Below, one piece after another: positions 34,290 to 47,118 of a stretch of DNA of 64,000 nucleotides; the first letter of the stretch is position 1, and every line of letters begins with the position of its first letter. Below the pieces are notes generated by a model. That model searched no databases. It saw only the letters and a program-made list of their open reading frames with translations, and was not told where the DNA came from. Source of the stretch: Branchiostoma floridae (Eukaryota > Chordata > Leptocardii > Amphioxiformes > Branchiostomatidae); NCBI RefSeq assembly GCF_000003815.2, contig NC_049989.1, forward strand, positions 17,625,304-17,689,303, given 5' to 3'. Made by a program: the position numbers and the translations under genes.

Positions 34290-34690
34290 CACATTTTTGA
34301 ATGCCATCAATAACCGCATGCACGGGACGGCTGCAGGATTCTCCGATGGGCGGCAATCCCGCGGCGCTAACGGGCGCGAACCGCCCCTCACCCCAGCACG
34401 CACCGCGCACAAATTCACTCGCATCTACCGGAAGGTGCGAAAAGGTGTTCTCCCAGGATTATCTAACGAACTTCTGATCACCAAATTGAAGAAATGAGCG
34501 CGGATTACTGTGCAAATGGGGAATGACGCGCCCAGCATGGGGCCTGGGTGTTGGCAGCCTGACAAGTCATTTACAGGTGGTGCGAGGAACTGGATGGTTC
34601 ACAGCGCTGCGCGTCATGCCAACAGAAGGGCAACGGCTCACGCAGGGCGTTTACCTCAAGTCGTGCCTCCTCCTGCATGCAAAATATCTC
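34290..34690. promoter_or_regulatory. CpG-rich patch, candidate promoter region
   Basis: By count, 34,320-34,443 alone has about 17 CpG, while most of the window has few. No known protein is readable in any frame. A donor-like gaggtaaac on the minus strand near 34,650 follows a short ATG frame (MQEEARLE), so a first exon is possible but unproven. It could serve the syntaxin gene (same strand, upstream) or a gene outside the window. Confidence 0.3.
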
Positions 34691-35598
34691 CGGTCTAATC
34701 AGGGGTGGTAAACCCACAAAACTGTTTTATTAAAAAAAAATTTATTTACACCTAAAAAAAATCAGCGGACCAGATTTTGGTCAGATTAGCAGGTACTTAT
34801 ATATTTTGAATATGGCATTTACTCAACTCTTAAATAAATATATAGACTTCTACCTTTAGCAACAATTAAGATAGTAATATAAGCAAAACTCCTATGCATC
34901 TGGTCTACTCTCTGTATCTGTACAGTATATTTATACAATAGTCAAACTTAGCACAAATAAAGCTAATTACAGACTTATTAACATTAACACTTCCAGTCCA
35001 ATATGAGTATCATTATCTTGAATTAGTCTTCCAGGAAGTTATCTGAATACTTCATGTCTATGTTTACTTATGCAATGCTAAAATTAAGCTACTTAAGCTA
35101 TGCAAATATTGGGACTATGCAACAAAAGCAATCAACCAGTCCTTGTGAGGCCTGTGATTTTCTATGTACCACCTGTATTTACAGGTACACAACCGTACAA
35201 CATTCCTTCCCCGTCCATCGAAAAATCAATATCTGTCCTATTAGCAGGCATCTCAGAAGGCCACTCCTGGTGGTGACCGTTTGCAAAAGACATTTGCTAT
35301 CACCAATCTGTCGCCAACAGTGGACCATTGGTCCCTGAAATGTAGAATTTTTGTGAAAATCTGAATGTGAAAAAACTGCAATTGGCAAAATGTTGCGAAT
35401 GGGTTAACTAGTCAACAGGCACAATCACTACAAATCTCTTTTTGACGAGTCTTGATCGTCGTGCATTGGTTTTTGATTCAGTGGTAACAGTGGAATTTCG
35501 AATAAAGTTATCGAATTGGGTGCTAAACTGAGGATGTGAGGATCTTGCTTGTAGAGTTCACATTTTACACGTATGTCACACGTCAGTGTGCCAACAAG

Positions 35599-35800
35599 GA
35601 GGGTCTGCATGGGGGGTCCCGACAACGATTTACGCTGAATTCAGAAGAACCCCCTACGCATTACGCCAAATCAAGGGAGGCAATTATGCTGAATTTGGTC
35701 GCCTCGCTACGAATTACGTAGATAAGATGGTTTTCCCTATGAGTTATGGGAAATAAAAATAGGCTGCCTACGCCTTACGGAAAAGAGCATGCAGACCCTC
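35599..35800. mobile_element. 202-bp foldback element
   Basis: gagggtctgcatg at the left and gcatgcagaccctc at the right, with several tacgNNttacg words between. Confidence 0.6.
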
Positions 35801-37122
35801 AACAAGGGAAAGTGACAAAAGAATATGATTTGCAAGAATAGTTTGTCCCCAACAGGTCTAGGCGAAGCCCTGTGAGATACTTGCTTAGTCAAACTTCTAG
35901 AATACATTTCAGATATCTTTTCCTTGTCACACATGAAGGAAGAACAGTGATGTAGGTCAAGGAAAACTTTGAAAGGCAGATTTTGGACAGGGATAAGCCA
36001 AGAGGGCCGAATCAATGCCCTGTCCATCCTGCCTGTGTCACAATCAATACTCGACACCGGGAGAAAAGCTCCGCGCAAAATCCTCTCCTGCCAGGCGGAC
36101 CTTCCTCTGATACAAATCCTGAAGAAAACCCCCAAAAGCGGCCTCATCTAGAAACCAATATACCAGATACATCATGGAAAATGGGGCAGTTATAACTTCT
36201 GCTTTGCTTGAGGGTAAAAGAAGGGCGTAAGATTAATTACAGAGGGCTCCATTCTAAATATGGCACCGAAATTGGCTATGAGTAATGTATAGCTCAATAG
36301 TACATATATTCCCTCTATCAACGATAAAGCATATCTTTGTACCTCTTACATCATAGGGTAGAAGTATACATCATGATTACATATGGAACAGCTCAATATT
36401 GGCACTTGAAGATGGAGGGGTGAAATAACCTGGATTTGGACTGGCACCATTGAAAGCTAGCAATAAAGGGCACTACTAAAAGGGGGGGGGGGCAAATGTC
36501 GACAGAAGACAAGAAAGTAGTGTCCATTTAACACACGTTTTGCATACCATGAGTGCTCTCTTAACTGTAACACTGGATTTTGAAATAGCATTCTTTAGTT
36601 ATCTTTAGACTTTAGGAAAATTGAAATATGAAGAATTCATGTGAATACACATGTCCATATGACATGCCATATAAGTGGATCAGGTAAAAACATGCATTCT
36701 GAGATCTAAATGGTAACGTGGGATTTAAAGATGGTATTCTTTAGATGGCAGTGTTTGGTGATGAAAATTCAAACATGCCAGAAGTTAAACAAGCTGTATA
36801 CATGTAAATGGTATTTATCAATACTATGTTATCTCTCGAAACATCTGTTTGCAGTACGCTGTATGTTGAAATCAATAACATCCAAGGTTAATGAACCTAA
36901 CACATACAAATGTAGCCTGGTATCCAACCTAGTCAAGCCCCGTTTGCTCATTTGATTGCTCTCCTGTGGATAGCCTGGTGCTCGTTAATGACGAAACTAT
37001 ATTGACATTTGAACGCGAATAAAATAAAGGCCACAGTTCTAAGGCATTCTGAGTTACAAACAGCATGGAACAGTTAAAGGTTTGAATATGCATTTGGAAT
37101 ATCAATGGTTACCCCTCTTACA

Positions 37123-37293
37123 CAGTAGCGGGAAAAAGGACTTTTCGCAGTGATTTAATTTAGCGGTAGCACCATGCACTGTAGTCTCTTACTGCCATGG
37201 AAAAATGTTCGCGGTGGTTTAAGTTCGCGGTGAAGCAGCCATCGCAAAAAAAGTAAACATTATACCACCGCGAAAGTTTCTGCATTTACAGTA
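37123..37293. mobile_element. Truncated copy of the 212-bp MITE
   Basis: Reverse orientation; right end tgcatttacagta is intact, the other end is missing. Confidence 0.78.
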
Positions 37294-37639
37294 TCTGATT
37301 CCTGAAAAAATGCAGTAAGGCCCAAAACTTTGAATGAGGTTGGGGGCCAGACTATATGTTTGACATGGAAAAAATCTTTAGAGCAAGCAGGTTACCAGAG
37401 GGAAACCTTAGATAGAATACTAGTAGGATGGATTCAAGGAAACCTGACACTAACATGTTAAGTCCACTCCAAATGACAGACATATTGCTTGCAACATATC
37501 GATTCATGAATACTCCAATTCAAACCTCTATTTCTTCCCATCACACAAACTTCTGGTTACAAAGGAGGCCTTCTTACACGAGTACAAAAGTCCAGCCTTA
37601 TCTGCATCAAGCAGGAGTCTAAAATATTCCAAAGGTGTC

Positions 37640-37915
37640 GGGGTGAAAACTGGAAAGGTTGGATGTGCACACTGAGGGACACCTGAAGCGCAAGAAGGTA
37701 TCAGGCAATGTATTGGTTATTCCTAAGTTGTGGGGATTTGTATTGACGGGTATACGCGTCAATGTTTATTTTCTCATGTTTTGTTACTTCTTATTATTAC
37801 TTTATTTACATGTATGTATATGTATGTCTGGGGTTACCCCCAGGGCACATTGAAAAGCGCCTAGAAAAGGTGATATGTTACCCCTGGTAAAATAAATAAA
37901 ACAAACAAACAAAAG
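37640..37915 (+). mobile_element. Probable retroposon 3' end
   Basis: A stretch ending in tggggttacccccagggcac, a GC-rich segment, gttacccctggt and then an A-rich tail of AAAT/AAAC units (about 37,889-37,912). The simple-repeat tail and foldback next to it look like a LINE or SINE 3' end. No coding part is recognisable. Confidence 0.45.
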
Positions 37916-38451
37916 CTATCAGGACTTCTTTTCCCTATGGATACCATAGCGCAGGGCTGGTGCAAGTGTATTTGTACTAGTACTTTAACAGAATATATTG
38001 TATAGGCCAATAGGCTCGTGATCGCATAAACCCATACATATATAAGGATGATATACCATCTAAGTATATAGTTTCGAACTGTTGTGTCGGAAAAGATACC
38101 ATACGCAGCAGACAAAAATCTGATGCAATGTTGACGCAAACATCCAAGAGAAACTGTAATGAATTCTATTGTAACTACGAGACAAGAACGACCTACAACA
38201 CATTATTGGTTAAGGGTTAAATAAATGGTGTCTATCTAGGGTTGAAAGTTTGCCACAGGGTGTTTGTTCGTTTGTTTATTAAGGAATTTCCATTAGTGTT
38301 GACATACAACCACTACTCTTCCTGGAGTCCTCCACCATAAGATACAAGTTATTTGCAAAACGTTGTCATACTAACACTTTATATCTACTAATTATGATAC
38401 AATAAAGCACACGTTGAGCATCAATCAATAACATCATTTAACAAGGTTATT

Positions 38452-38778
38452 CAGGGCTCGAAATACTGGGTGCATGTGCACCCAGGTGCACCCAAAATTG
38501 GAGATGTGCACCCAATCTTTTTCTGTGGGTGCACAGTTTGTGTATGTAAAGATATCAAAGTATACTAGTATACATCATATTCTTGACATCTAAGTGTACG
38601 AAGATAATAAAAATGTCTGTTATGGTACTTGTTTAAGAATTTGATAGCTTGTAACTAAGTTTTATTACTAGGGTATTACTTCAATTTAAGTGGTGCACCC
38701 AAATATTTTTTGGTGCACCAAATTTCTTAAGCTGGGTGCACCAGTGCACCTAATCCCAAAAATGAATTTCGAGCCCTG
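38452..38778. mobile_element. CAGGG-end foldback element (gtgcaccc type)
   Basis: 327 bp. Starts cagggctcgaaatac and ends gaatttcgagccctg. The inner words are gtgcaccc / gggtgcac. Confidence 0.88.
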
Positions 38779-38835
38779 TTATTGATGAATACTGCTACAA
38801 ACAATTCAGCAGCCAGGCTGGTTGCTCAGAGTCCC

Positions 38836-39159
38836 CAGGGTTGAACAAGTTTTCTAAAATCCACTTGTCTTATCGGGCAAGCACATAAAAAATGTACTTG
38901 CCCGAACCAATTTTTCACTTGCCCAAGATTCAAATGTCACTGTTACTAGTATATGCAGTTTCACTTCCAGCAACAGAATTCTCTGTAGACAATTGCTTGA
39001 TGTCATGACTGTAAAAAGTAACAAGTATATCAAAATTGCACTAAAATCAATGGAAAAATCTTACTTGCCCGATCGGACAAGTGGGGTAGGACATGCACTT
39101 GCCCGAACAGCACTTTCACTTGCCCTGGGCAATAGGGCTAGTGGACTTGTTTATCCCTG
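38836..39159 (-). mobile_element. CAGGG-end foldback element (caagtg type)
   Basis: 324 bp. Starts cagggttgaacaagt and ends gtggacttgtttatccctg. The inner words are cacttgcccg / cgggcaagt. It is the reverse-oriented relative of 12,795-13,094. Confidence 0.82.
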
Positions 39160-39415
39160 GTCTCCCATACTATGCATACTACGTTCTGGGACAGTGCTAT
39201 CCGAATCTGGAAAGGTGCACTACCTCGCTGGTCAAGGTTAGAATTAACGCCGCAGGGGAAGGTCACGGCGTCCTTCGCACAAAGCTGATCAACTGAAATA
39301 ATGGACCGCGTAACAAAAAGCACTTAGGGAGGGTGCAGACCTCTGTGACTAAGTGTAAGGAGAAAGTGTGAGCAAAACAGCATGAAGGTTTAACGTCAAG
39401 AATCAACATGTATTC

Positions 39416-39813
39416 CAGAGTCCTCCACAGAGGATGGAATAACGGAGGCCCTCCACTATACTCCTAGCCCAGCTCCACTATACTACTTCTGAAGTTCAGT
39501 GTGTTTCTTCCTTATTTTCTTGGTTAGTTTTGCTAAAATTAATGAAAATTCAGACTTTTAACTAATTTAAGCCAAGGGGCATCACTTTTCCAGCCAGCAT
39601 TGTCTGCAAAAACTGGTGAATGGGCTTTGATGAAAACAATAGTCGTTTTGCCACTTCACAACAAAGGAATCACTATAATATACTATACTTGTAGTATTTG
39701 ACACCCTCTGTCATGCAAAATGAATCCATTTTCATGAAAGTGCAGCGCATTGGTTTTGGGTTATTTTTGCCAGCCCTTCCCACTATACTAAAAAATTCTG
39801 TGGAGATTCCCTG
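39416..39813. mobile_element. 398-bp element, reverse copy of 62.3 kb
   Basis: Aligns to 62,311-62,696 in reverse along its whole length (e.g. ccagcattgtctgcaaaaac, ggcatcacttttccag). Ends are worn. Confidence 0.8.
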
Positions 39814-39837
39814 TATTCTGTCAACCAGTCTCATGCG

Positions 39838-40125
39838 AGTCATTGTTACCTCTGGGAAAATGTGCTCCTTCGACAGGGGTACTGTTAATATTGGTTGTGT
39901 TTGTGAGTTCCCACCTGTAACTCAAGATTCTTATGACAATTTGAAAGATTTGCGTGTGGGTAAAAAATCACTGGAGGTCCTGAAGAAACATGGCGATTTC
40001 GGGCCCCCTAACAACTCTTTCAGGTACTGCAGTATTACAGAAACACACCCCCTTCCTAATAGTAGTGTGGTATGACCCATGGACAGATAGTCAGTTGGTA
40101 GACAGGTCATCACAAACATTTTGAG
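39838..40125 (+). repeat. Dispersed repeat, copy 1 of 2 (SINE-like)
   Basis: Matches 44,431-44,720 over about 280 bp: cctctggga, ggggtactgttNNtattggt, tgtaactcaagat, cttcctNNNagNagtgtggta and more. Both have a B-box-like string near the start (gtgttcgactcc in the other copy). Confidence 0.6.
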
Positions 40126-41039
40126 ATTTACTGTAATATCATAATGCTACTGGATGGACTTGAATACTTAAGATGGATATTTCCATTGAGGCTTTGTTCC
40201 AAGTCAAGAGAGGATACACAGGGAAATGGTCAAAGTTACCAGTTTTAAGAAGCCATATCCAATATCCCAAAATTCAAAATATACCATTGAGTGACTGATG
40301 AGTTAATCATTGATAAGTTATTGGTTATTATAGTTTTTATTAGGCACAGCAATGCAAGAGCCTTATCACCAAGATTCAACGCAGTTGCCATCTTTTGTAA
40401 TTTTGTCTCCCTGTGTGACAAAATACTTTGTACTCCATGCTGTTTTACAACAGCAAAACATGTAGATACTGCAATTTCCGACCAATCGATGAGCAGCCAT
40501 AGATGTGACAGATTGCTCAATGAAATAACAAATCTGTTGTCTCGTATCTTGTGTCGTTTAAATCATACCTACATTATGCATCATATTCCAATTATAAAAT
40601 CCTGGGTCACACAAGTCCAATTCTAGTTGCTCAGCAAATTGCTAAGTGGGAAGGGGGCCTTATTAAAACGTATGAACGTGGAAGGAATGGACCCCACAGT
40701 AAACTTAACAAGTCCAAATCATCTTTCTGACATCTGTTGTGAAAATAAACATGCCTACATGTCAAAGCCTCTCAATCATGTCACTCCCTATTCACAAAGG
40801 TTTCCTTTATATATAGTCTAATGTGCGTTTGTGCTAGCAGGTCATCAGTCTGCATGGCTAGGCATTCTATAGCCAGCTTTCATGTGGATCTCATGAAATA
40901 CGACTGTAATACAAGCAAATGGGGCGATCTGGGCAGCAACACCTGATAGGATTTTCCCAGACACATAATATGAAAACTCCAATGTAGTCGTGCCTCTCTG
41001 TCCCTGGAAAAGCATCAAGTACATTGTCGGGCTGGGAAA

Positions 41040-41157
41040 AAATATTACTTTCCTAACTGGAGCTGCATACCTGCACTGGTTTAGACATCAGAAATACCTG
41101 CACAGGTCCAATTTTACCTGCACTAACCTGCATACGCAGATGGTATTTCAAGCCCTG
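41040..41157. mobile_element. Fragment of a CAGGG-end element (tgcagg type)
   Basis: Ends ggtatttcaagccctg after tgcagg-type words; the other half is missing. Confidence 0.65.
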
Positions 41158-41816
41158 CAGACACATATGAAAACTCCAATGTGGTCGAGTCTCTAGATCT
41201 CTGTCCCTGGAAAAGCATCAAGTACATTGTCTGGCTGGGAAAAAATATTACTTTCCAAACTAGAGCTGCACCTGTGCACCTAAACAAATTTGGGGTAAAT
41301 GCAGGTACATAAGTTTAGGTACAGGTTTGATCTATCGTCTGTACGTAGGAAACTGTCTTTTTTTAGTCTTATATATTGTTCTGACATTTACCCTATTACA
41401 ATCATACCAAGCTTTCCACCTCCCAAACCAAGGGAGGTCCTGACAATATCTCCTGGTCTTTGAGTAATTATCTCCCAGACATGAGAAGACTACAGCAGAG
41501 CAGACTGGAATACTGATTTCTTCTGTGTTACATAAATCTTTCATGGGAGAGACTTTCCGTAGGTGAATACCGGCATAATGGGACATATCTAATCAGACTG
41601 GAAATACCATCTTATCTCAGCTTCTATTTTCAGGAGACGGGCAAAATATCCCATTGGAACCTGCAACGTTCCATTGGCTGAAATTTGAGCGAGACTTTTT
41701 CTCAAGAATGGCAATGTCATTGATTCAAATGGTTCTCTTGGTAGTGTTTGAGAATGGAAAGACTGCAGACACAATCAAAGGTACAACAGTCTGTGCCACT
41801 ACTAATATTTTTAAAT

Positions 41817-41896
41817 AAATTAACTTGTTAAGAAAAACAACCAAAGACTTAAAAGTCTTTGGTTGTCTTTGGTTGTTTTTCTTAACAAGTTAATTT
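41817..41896. repeat. Perfect 34-bp hairpin with an 11-bp internal duplication
   Basis: Left arm 41,817-41,850 (aaattaacttgttaagaaaa + acaaccaaagactt). The right arm is its exact complement except that ttggttgtctt is repeated once. There is virtually no loop. Confidence 0.92.
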
Positions 41897-42253
41897 TGTA
41901 CTGAGTGTGAAGCTAAGAAAGTTTGAAATATATATTTTACTCATAAATTATTTAATCAACTCCTAATCTACATAATTAGTATACCATCACAGTGGTCTTT
42001 AAAGTTACCTACATGTCAAAGATCATGAAAATTCATTCATCCCTTCTTGACTGTTTCAAATCTACACCTGAAATAGCCACTGCAGGTCTAAAGAAAGCTG
42101 GAAGATCATCCAAACTTATGTCACTTCTTCCTGACCACAAATATCAAAACCAGAAATTCTATTGCAGTATTTACCATAACAAGTTGCAAGAGGGCCCAAA
42201 TATAATCATTTTAATCATTTTGAGGTGTCATCAACACTTACAAACATACCAAG

Positions 42254-42431
42254 TACAGTAGAAGCCATTTAATTGCACAGTCTATTTGCCGGCGTATTTC
42301 GTGCAATTATCTGGCTCGTGCAATAATGCAAAGTTATTCAGCTGGGCTGCAACAGTTTGGGATTTGGGGATTCCATGCAGTTAACAGAAGCATTATTTAA
42401 TCTATTGTGCAATTAACTGGCTTCTACTGTA
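42254..42431. mobile_element. 178-bp MITE with 26-bp inverted ends
   Basis: tacagtagaagccatttaat + tgcaca and its complement at the right, one mismatch; TA at both edges. A worn reverse copy lies at about 54,907-55,025. Confidence 0.85.
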
Positions 42432-43713
42432 TCAATTAGACAATCCATCCAGGCATTCTCACGTTATCCTGGTCACAGAGACTTGGTTCCGAGTGTATCA
42501 AATCTGACATGTCAAAGCCAGGGCTAAACTGTGTCTCTCTCGTGCGGGATTTGAAGCACTAGTTTGTCTAGATTACGGGGGTTTACTGAGCCCTGCCTAT
42601 AGGTAGTGTTGAGGCATTTTGTAAAGCTTGTATGTAGGCTTTTTGTTACACTTTTAGGCCTACTGAATTGATGATATGGATGACATCCTCTAGGCACCAA
42701 AACTGATGCAAGCATGTTAAGAAAAGAAAGGTTGGATTTGGAATAAAAAAAGTTGTCGGAAGAGTCAAACTACATAAGAGTTTGAGAAGACTCCAATGTA
42801 CTGGACTGGTTTGGCCTAATGCACGATGAAATGTACCAGGCAAATCTACTTATCGTACAGCAAATAGAGCAACTGGAATCCAAAGTGCTTCTGGTAACAG
42901 TCGTGCACAGGGGGGGAATAAAGAGCTACTCATAATCACACATCATTTAGCAAAATTTTTCCTTCCCATGCAAGTTTGTATTGTTGGCATTATATCGCTC
43001 CAGCTGGATTTGAGTGCTTGAATATGTGTGAGTTCCCAACAACTACTTCACATGACCAATTCTTCTAAATTTCTATGTTCTTTCCCTTTGATCCAAAGAA
43101 CAAGTATACTATATGAACATGAAGCTAGCCAAGTACACGTACCAAGTCATTATATGCTTACAGGGCAATCAGTGCTATGGGCAGCATTTAAGGTATTTAG
43201 CACAATAAATGTGTTTAAAAACATATTGCGTGCTAAAAAACACACTAGACATATGTAGCATATGTCATATTCCTCAGAGCAAAATTTTATCATACCAAAA
43301 GACAATACATATAGATTACATCCTTTCGCACCTAACAGATCTATTACCAGATACAAAGGTTGAAAGGTTGACATCAATTATTCATTCATTTCATTAACTG
43401 TGCTAATATTAGTAATGAGATCACAATTTGCATGTATAAATATGGCATGATATAATCCATTCATCTCATATTTAGTGCTGGCCACCTGGTGTTTGGGAAA
43501 TGATAAGTTTATAAATAAAATCCAATTACAAGACTACAAAGGCCATAGCATCAACCTTAACATAAGATTAATAAAAAGTTATAAAGATACGAATACCTTT
43601 TGTTAATTATCTTTTGTTACTTATGGCATATACTTGTCAACCATCATATCATACATATTATACACAGTCAGTTTTTCTAAATGGCATGCGAAGCTACATT
43701 TTGCATCCTTCAC

Positions 43714-43813
43714 NNNNNNNNNNNNNNNNNNNNNNNNNNNNNNNNNNNNNNNNNNNNNNNNNNNNNNNNNNNNNNNNNNNNNNNNNNNNNNNNNNNNNNN
43801 NNNNNNNNNNNNN
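43714..43813. other. Assembly gap (100 N)
   Basis: Exactly 100 N, the usual placeholder for a gap of unknown length. It sits just before a three-copy tandem repeat. Confidence 1.
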
Positions 43814-43919
43814 AAAAAAAAGTTCTTACAAAAATTGCGAGATGAGCCTGGTCCATGTGTTTGGACGGAGTATTTCCTAGCGGACTGCTAGAGGTGGGAT
43901 GTCACAGACGTCATAGCGT

Positions 43920-44432
43920 GCGTCTTTAATAACCTACAAAGAAAGGGCGAGATCTTGTCTCGCTGGAATATGTGGGTTGCTTTCCAGACCAGTTGGCTAG
44001 ACCAAGGCCAGTTCTCAGCGCTTGGTGCAAAGGCAAGGGAAGCCAACGTTAGATTCTGATTTTTGCGAGAAAGTTTTTTCCAGTGTTTGAAGTCTAAGTC
44101 GCACCACTGGACAGCATGCGTCTTTAATAACCTACAAAGAAAGGGCGAGATTTTGTCTCGCTGGAATATGTGGGTTGCTTTCCAGACCAGTTGGCTAGAC
44201 CAAGGCCAGTTCTCAGCGCTTGGTGCAAAGGCAAGGGTCCTACAGAAGCCAACGTTAGATTCTGATTTTTGCGAGAAAGTTGATTTTTCCAGTGTTTGAA
44301 GTCTAAGTTGCACCACTGGACAGTATGCCTCTTTAATAACCTACAAAGAAAGGGCGAGATTTTGTCTCGCTGGAATATGTGGGTTGCTCTCCAGACCAGT
44401 TGGCTAGACCAAGGCAAGTTCTTAGTGCTTTA
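43920..44432 (+). repeat. Three-copy tandem repeat, period about 200 bp
   Basis: Units start at 43,920, 44,118 and 44,326 (cgtctttaataacctacaaa + gaaagggcgaga); the third is partial. They are over 90% alike. Open frames over it are repeat translations. The segment ccaacgttagattctgattt ... caccactggac is also found at 52.7-53.0 kb. Confidence 0.92.
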
Positions 44433-44720
44433 TCACCTCTGGGAATGAGGTTCACCAGGTCCTCCCAAGGGGGTACTGTTGGTTGTGTGTTCGACTCCTC
44501 ACACATGTAACTCAAGATCACTTTCAATGGCTTTGTAAGACTTTTATCTTTGTGGGTAGCTATTGAAGTCCCCAGTAATATTTTTGTTTGGGAATTGCAG
44601 TATTCCAGGGGAATTCCCCCCTTCCTGAAAGAAGTGTGGTATAGTCCATTGACAGCTGGTCAGCTGTTCCCAGGTGACAAATGATCCCCTACGGGAGGGG
44701 GGTTGCCAAGATTGATTAAT
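44431..44720 (+). repeat. Dispersed repeat, copy 2 of 2 (SINE-like)
   Basis: Homologous to 39,838-40,125. It contains tgtgttcgactcctcac, close to a Pol III B box, followed by tgtaactcaagatcacttt. Confidence 0.6.
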
Positions 44721-44989
44721 GGAAGAAGGGAAGGGGAGAATCACTAACATCTGTGAAGGATGGCACAATGTCATGGAGGCATTATGACATTGCTAATTTT
44801 AATGGGAGGATATACCATTCATAGAGAAGGGGGGTGAGATAAAACAGCTTGTTCTGCAAGAAGAAGCTCAACCTCCACCACCCTGTTGGTTTTACATGTA
44901 CTTTCCGCCATACCTTAGGATGCATTAATCACTGCCTGATATTCAGCACCAAGGCCAGTTACAGTATGGTGTGCAGCAAATGTGTGTAA

Positions 44990-45305
44990 AAGGCAAAGGT
45001 TAAGATAGTCACAGCCCTTTTGAGAATGTAGAGGCAGTGAGCTGTTTTCCACTGTGTTTAGGGCATGTTACTGAAAGGTAGAGCCCATTCCTTTCCTTCC
45101 TCTGCCCATGTGCCTCGACCACGTTAAACAGCCTCATTACCCACACTTTGGGTACCTACTGGCTGCAAAATACACCCGATATAATTATTATTACCCCAAA
45201 ACCAAAGTCAGGTACCTATTATTACACCTGGGTAGAGTGAGGAAAGTCATATGGTGTCAAGAATGCCAAGAATTGAACCTGTGACCATTTGAAGCCACAA
45301 TGGAT
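44990..45305 (-). mobile_element. tRNA-derived SINE, same family as 58.5 kb
   Basis: On the minus strand: B box ggtcacaggttcaattct, then ccaggtgtaataataggtac, a GGGCTCTACCT segment and an end aacctttgcctttt. The head is incomplete, cut where the large LINE begins. Confidence 0.65.
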
Positions 45306-45435
45306 TCAAGATGTTTCATAGATAATCTTTATTGACACGACAAAAGTACAGCGACTTTCGTAAGGTCTACATGTATAACAACTACTTACAGTACAACTAA
45401 ACACATATATATGGATATCTATAGGTATGGATACA

Positions 45436-47115
45436 TCAACATAAAGGGTTTAGCATGTCATTTACACTATTGGTTCTACGGTATAGACAATCGTGGATAT
45501 ATTTGCCTACTTGTACACAATGTGGATTATCGCTTCCCAGAATGTACTTGAATTTATCTATCGAACAGAGAGTAGCAAAGTCTTTAGAGGAAGTGGAAAG
45601 TAATGTGAACAGCTCTGTGCGTTTATCATCATATCGAGAACATTCCATAACGAAGTGACGTTCGTCTTCGATCTCATTTGGGCAGAATGGACAAAACCTC
45701 TGGTCACGGGGAATTTTAGAATATCTTCCGGCTTCTATATTTAGTTTGTGACTACAGATTCTTATCTTTGTAATTGCTCTACGAAGTTCGAAATTGTGTA
45801 CATTCGAAAGATACTTCTTTTGTCCGTATCTTTCCTTTAGCGTAGAATAAATGGAAAGTTTTGAGTTATTCTGGATAGAAGAATGCCATTCTTGAATGTA
45901 TATATCCTGTAAACGGAGTCGTAATTGGTCGATTAGCGTATTAACATGATACAACCTCGGGTTTGTCCATACATACCCAAAACCATTATAGTTGAGAATG
46001 TCAGTTACGTGATTTGTCCAATCGTATTCACCGGAAAGTACAACATCATATGCTTCACGTAGTAAAGAATCTTCGGGTAAGTTTGCTAGACGGTGCCAGT
46101 ATTTGATTAATTGTATCTCAGCGTTGATCGAAATAGGAAATGACCCTAACTCACCACGGATGCCGTCATTTGATGATTTTGCATGTACTCCAAGTAAAAA
46201 TTTTTGGAAATTCATGTCAATGGTATCAAATTCTGGGATACTAATATGTGAAGGAAGTCGTATGTTTTCAATTGCGAAGTTGTCATTTTCTAATTTCATT
46301 CCTGATGCCAGTCTCAATAATCTATCCTTGTCTGATCTTTTCTTAAAATGGATGACGTAAGTATGAGTGAGGTCCGAAGACACACTCTTTCTAACAGTTG
46401 CAGGAAGATTTCCCTCTAAATGGAGTTTGTTTAAAAAGGAAGAGAAAACAGTTTTGGGTGAAGATTCTGGAATTTGTTTTGATACAATAATTTTGATTGT
46501 TTTAGAAGTTTGGTCAAAACATGTGAGTTCGGCTCCGTACAGTAGAATAGGCAGTACAAACTTGTTGAAAAGGTTCATTCCTAAATGAATTGGAATGTTC
46601 TTTTCAGAGAATAAAAGTGACTTCAATTTGAATAAAGCTCTCATGGCTTTAGTCTTTAAATATTTTCTGGCTGCTTTAAACTTACCCGAAGAAGTCAGGG
46701 GAATACCAAGGTAAGTATAACTGTCGGCTACTTGTATTTCTTTGCCATATATATAGAATTTGTTTGATAATCTGTTAATAGAACCTTTTGTAAAAACCAG
46801 TACTTTCGTTTTGGATACATTGACCCTTAATTTCCATTTGTTGCAATAAGCTTCCAGGTTATTGATACAATTCTGAAGCCCCTCTTTCGACAATGAGATC
46901 AAGGCTAAGTCATCTGCCCAAGATAGACAGTTGAGTGATTTAGAATTCAAAATTGCGGCATCACATTTATCATCAAAGCATTGAGGTAAGTCGTTAATAA
47001 AAATATTGAATAATAATGGGCTGAGATTGCAGCCTTGTCTTACTCCGCATGTGGAAACAAAGGGGCTTGACAGGCCATTTTGTAGTCTGACAGTATACTT
47101 AACATTGAGGTACAT
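45436..47115 (-). pseudogene. LINE ORF2, C-terminal part after the internal stop
   Basis: 559 codons in the same frame as the N-terminal part, separated only by TAA and one codon. GVRQGCNLSPLLFNIFINDL and LSWADDLALIS are RT blocks 4 and 5; the usual YADD is WADD here. The thumb region follows (KWKLRVNVSKTKVLVF). Near the C-terminus CPFCPNEIEDERHFVMEC gives a C-x2-C-x8-H-x4-C zinc-binding pattern of the type that follows RT in many LINEs. There is no RNase H. The Met at its start is only the first Met after the stop and not a real translation start. Confidence 0.92.
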
Positions 47116-47118
47116 GGA

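Larger units (their letters stand above)
35801..38451. other. No host gene seen
   Basis: Contains the MITE piece at 37.1 kb and the retroposon tail at 37.6-37.9 kb. A G-run (36,482-36,492) is present. No frame shows conserved motifs. Confidence 0.45.
40126..43713. other. No host gene seen
   Basis: Includes the 41.0 kb element fragment, a direct repeat of about 75 bp (41,007-41,060 and 41,208-41,265: ctggaaaagcatcaagtaca), the 41.8 kb hairpin and the 42.3 kb MITE. Otherwise featureless. Confidence 0.45.

Noticed and set aside
34095-34424. 109-codon frame in the CpG-rich patch
   Set aside because: Arg/Pro-rich as expected from base composition, with no motif and no splice support.
43888-44527. 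Frames with repeated LVWKATHIFQRDKISPF
   Set aside because: They repeat with the 200-bp tandem array, change frame between units and have no known relative.
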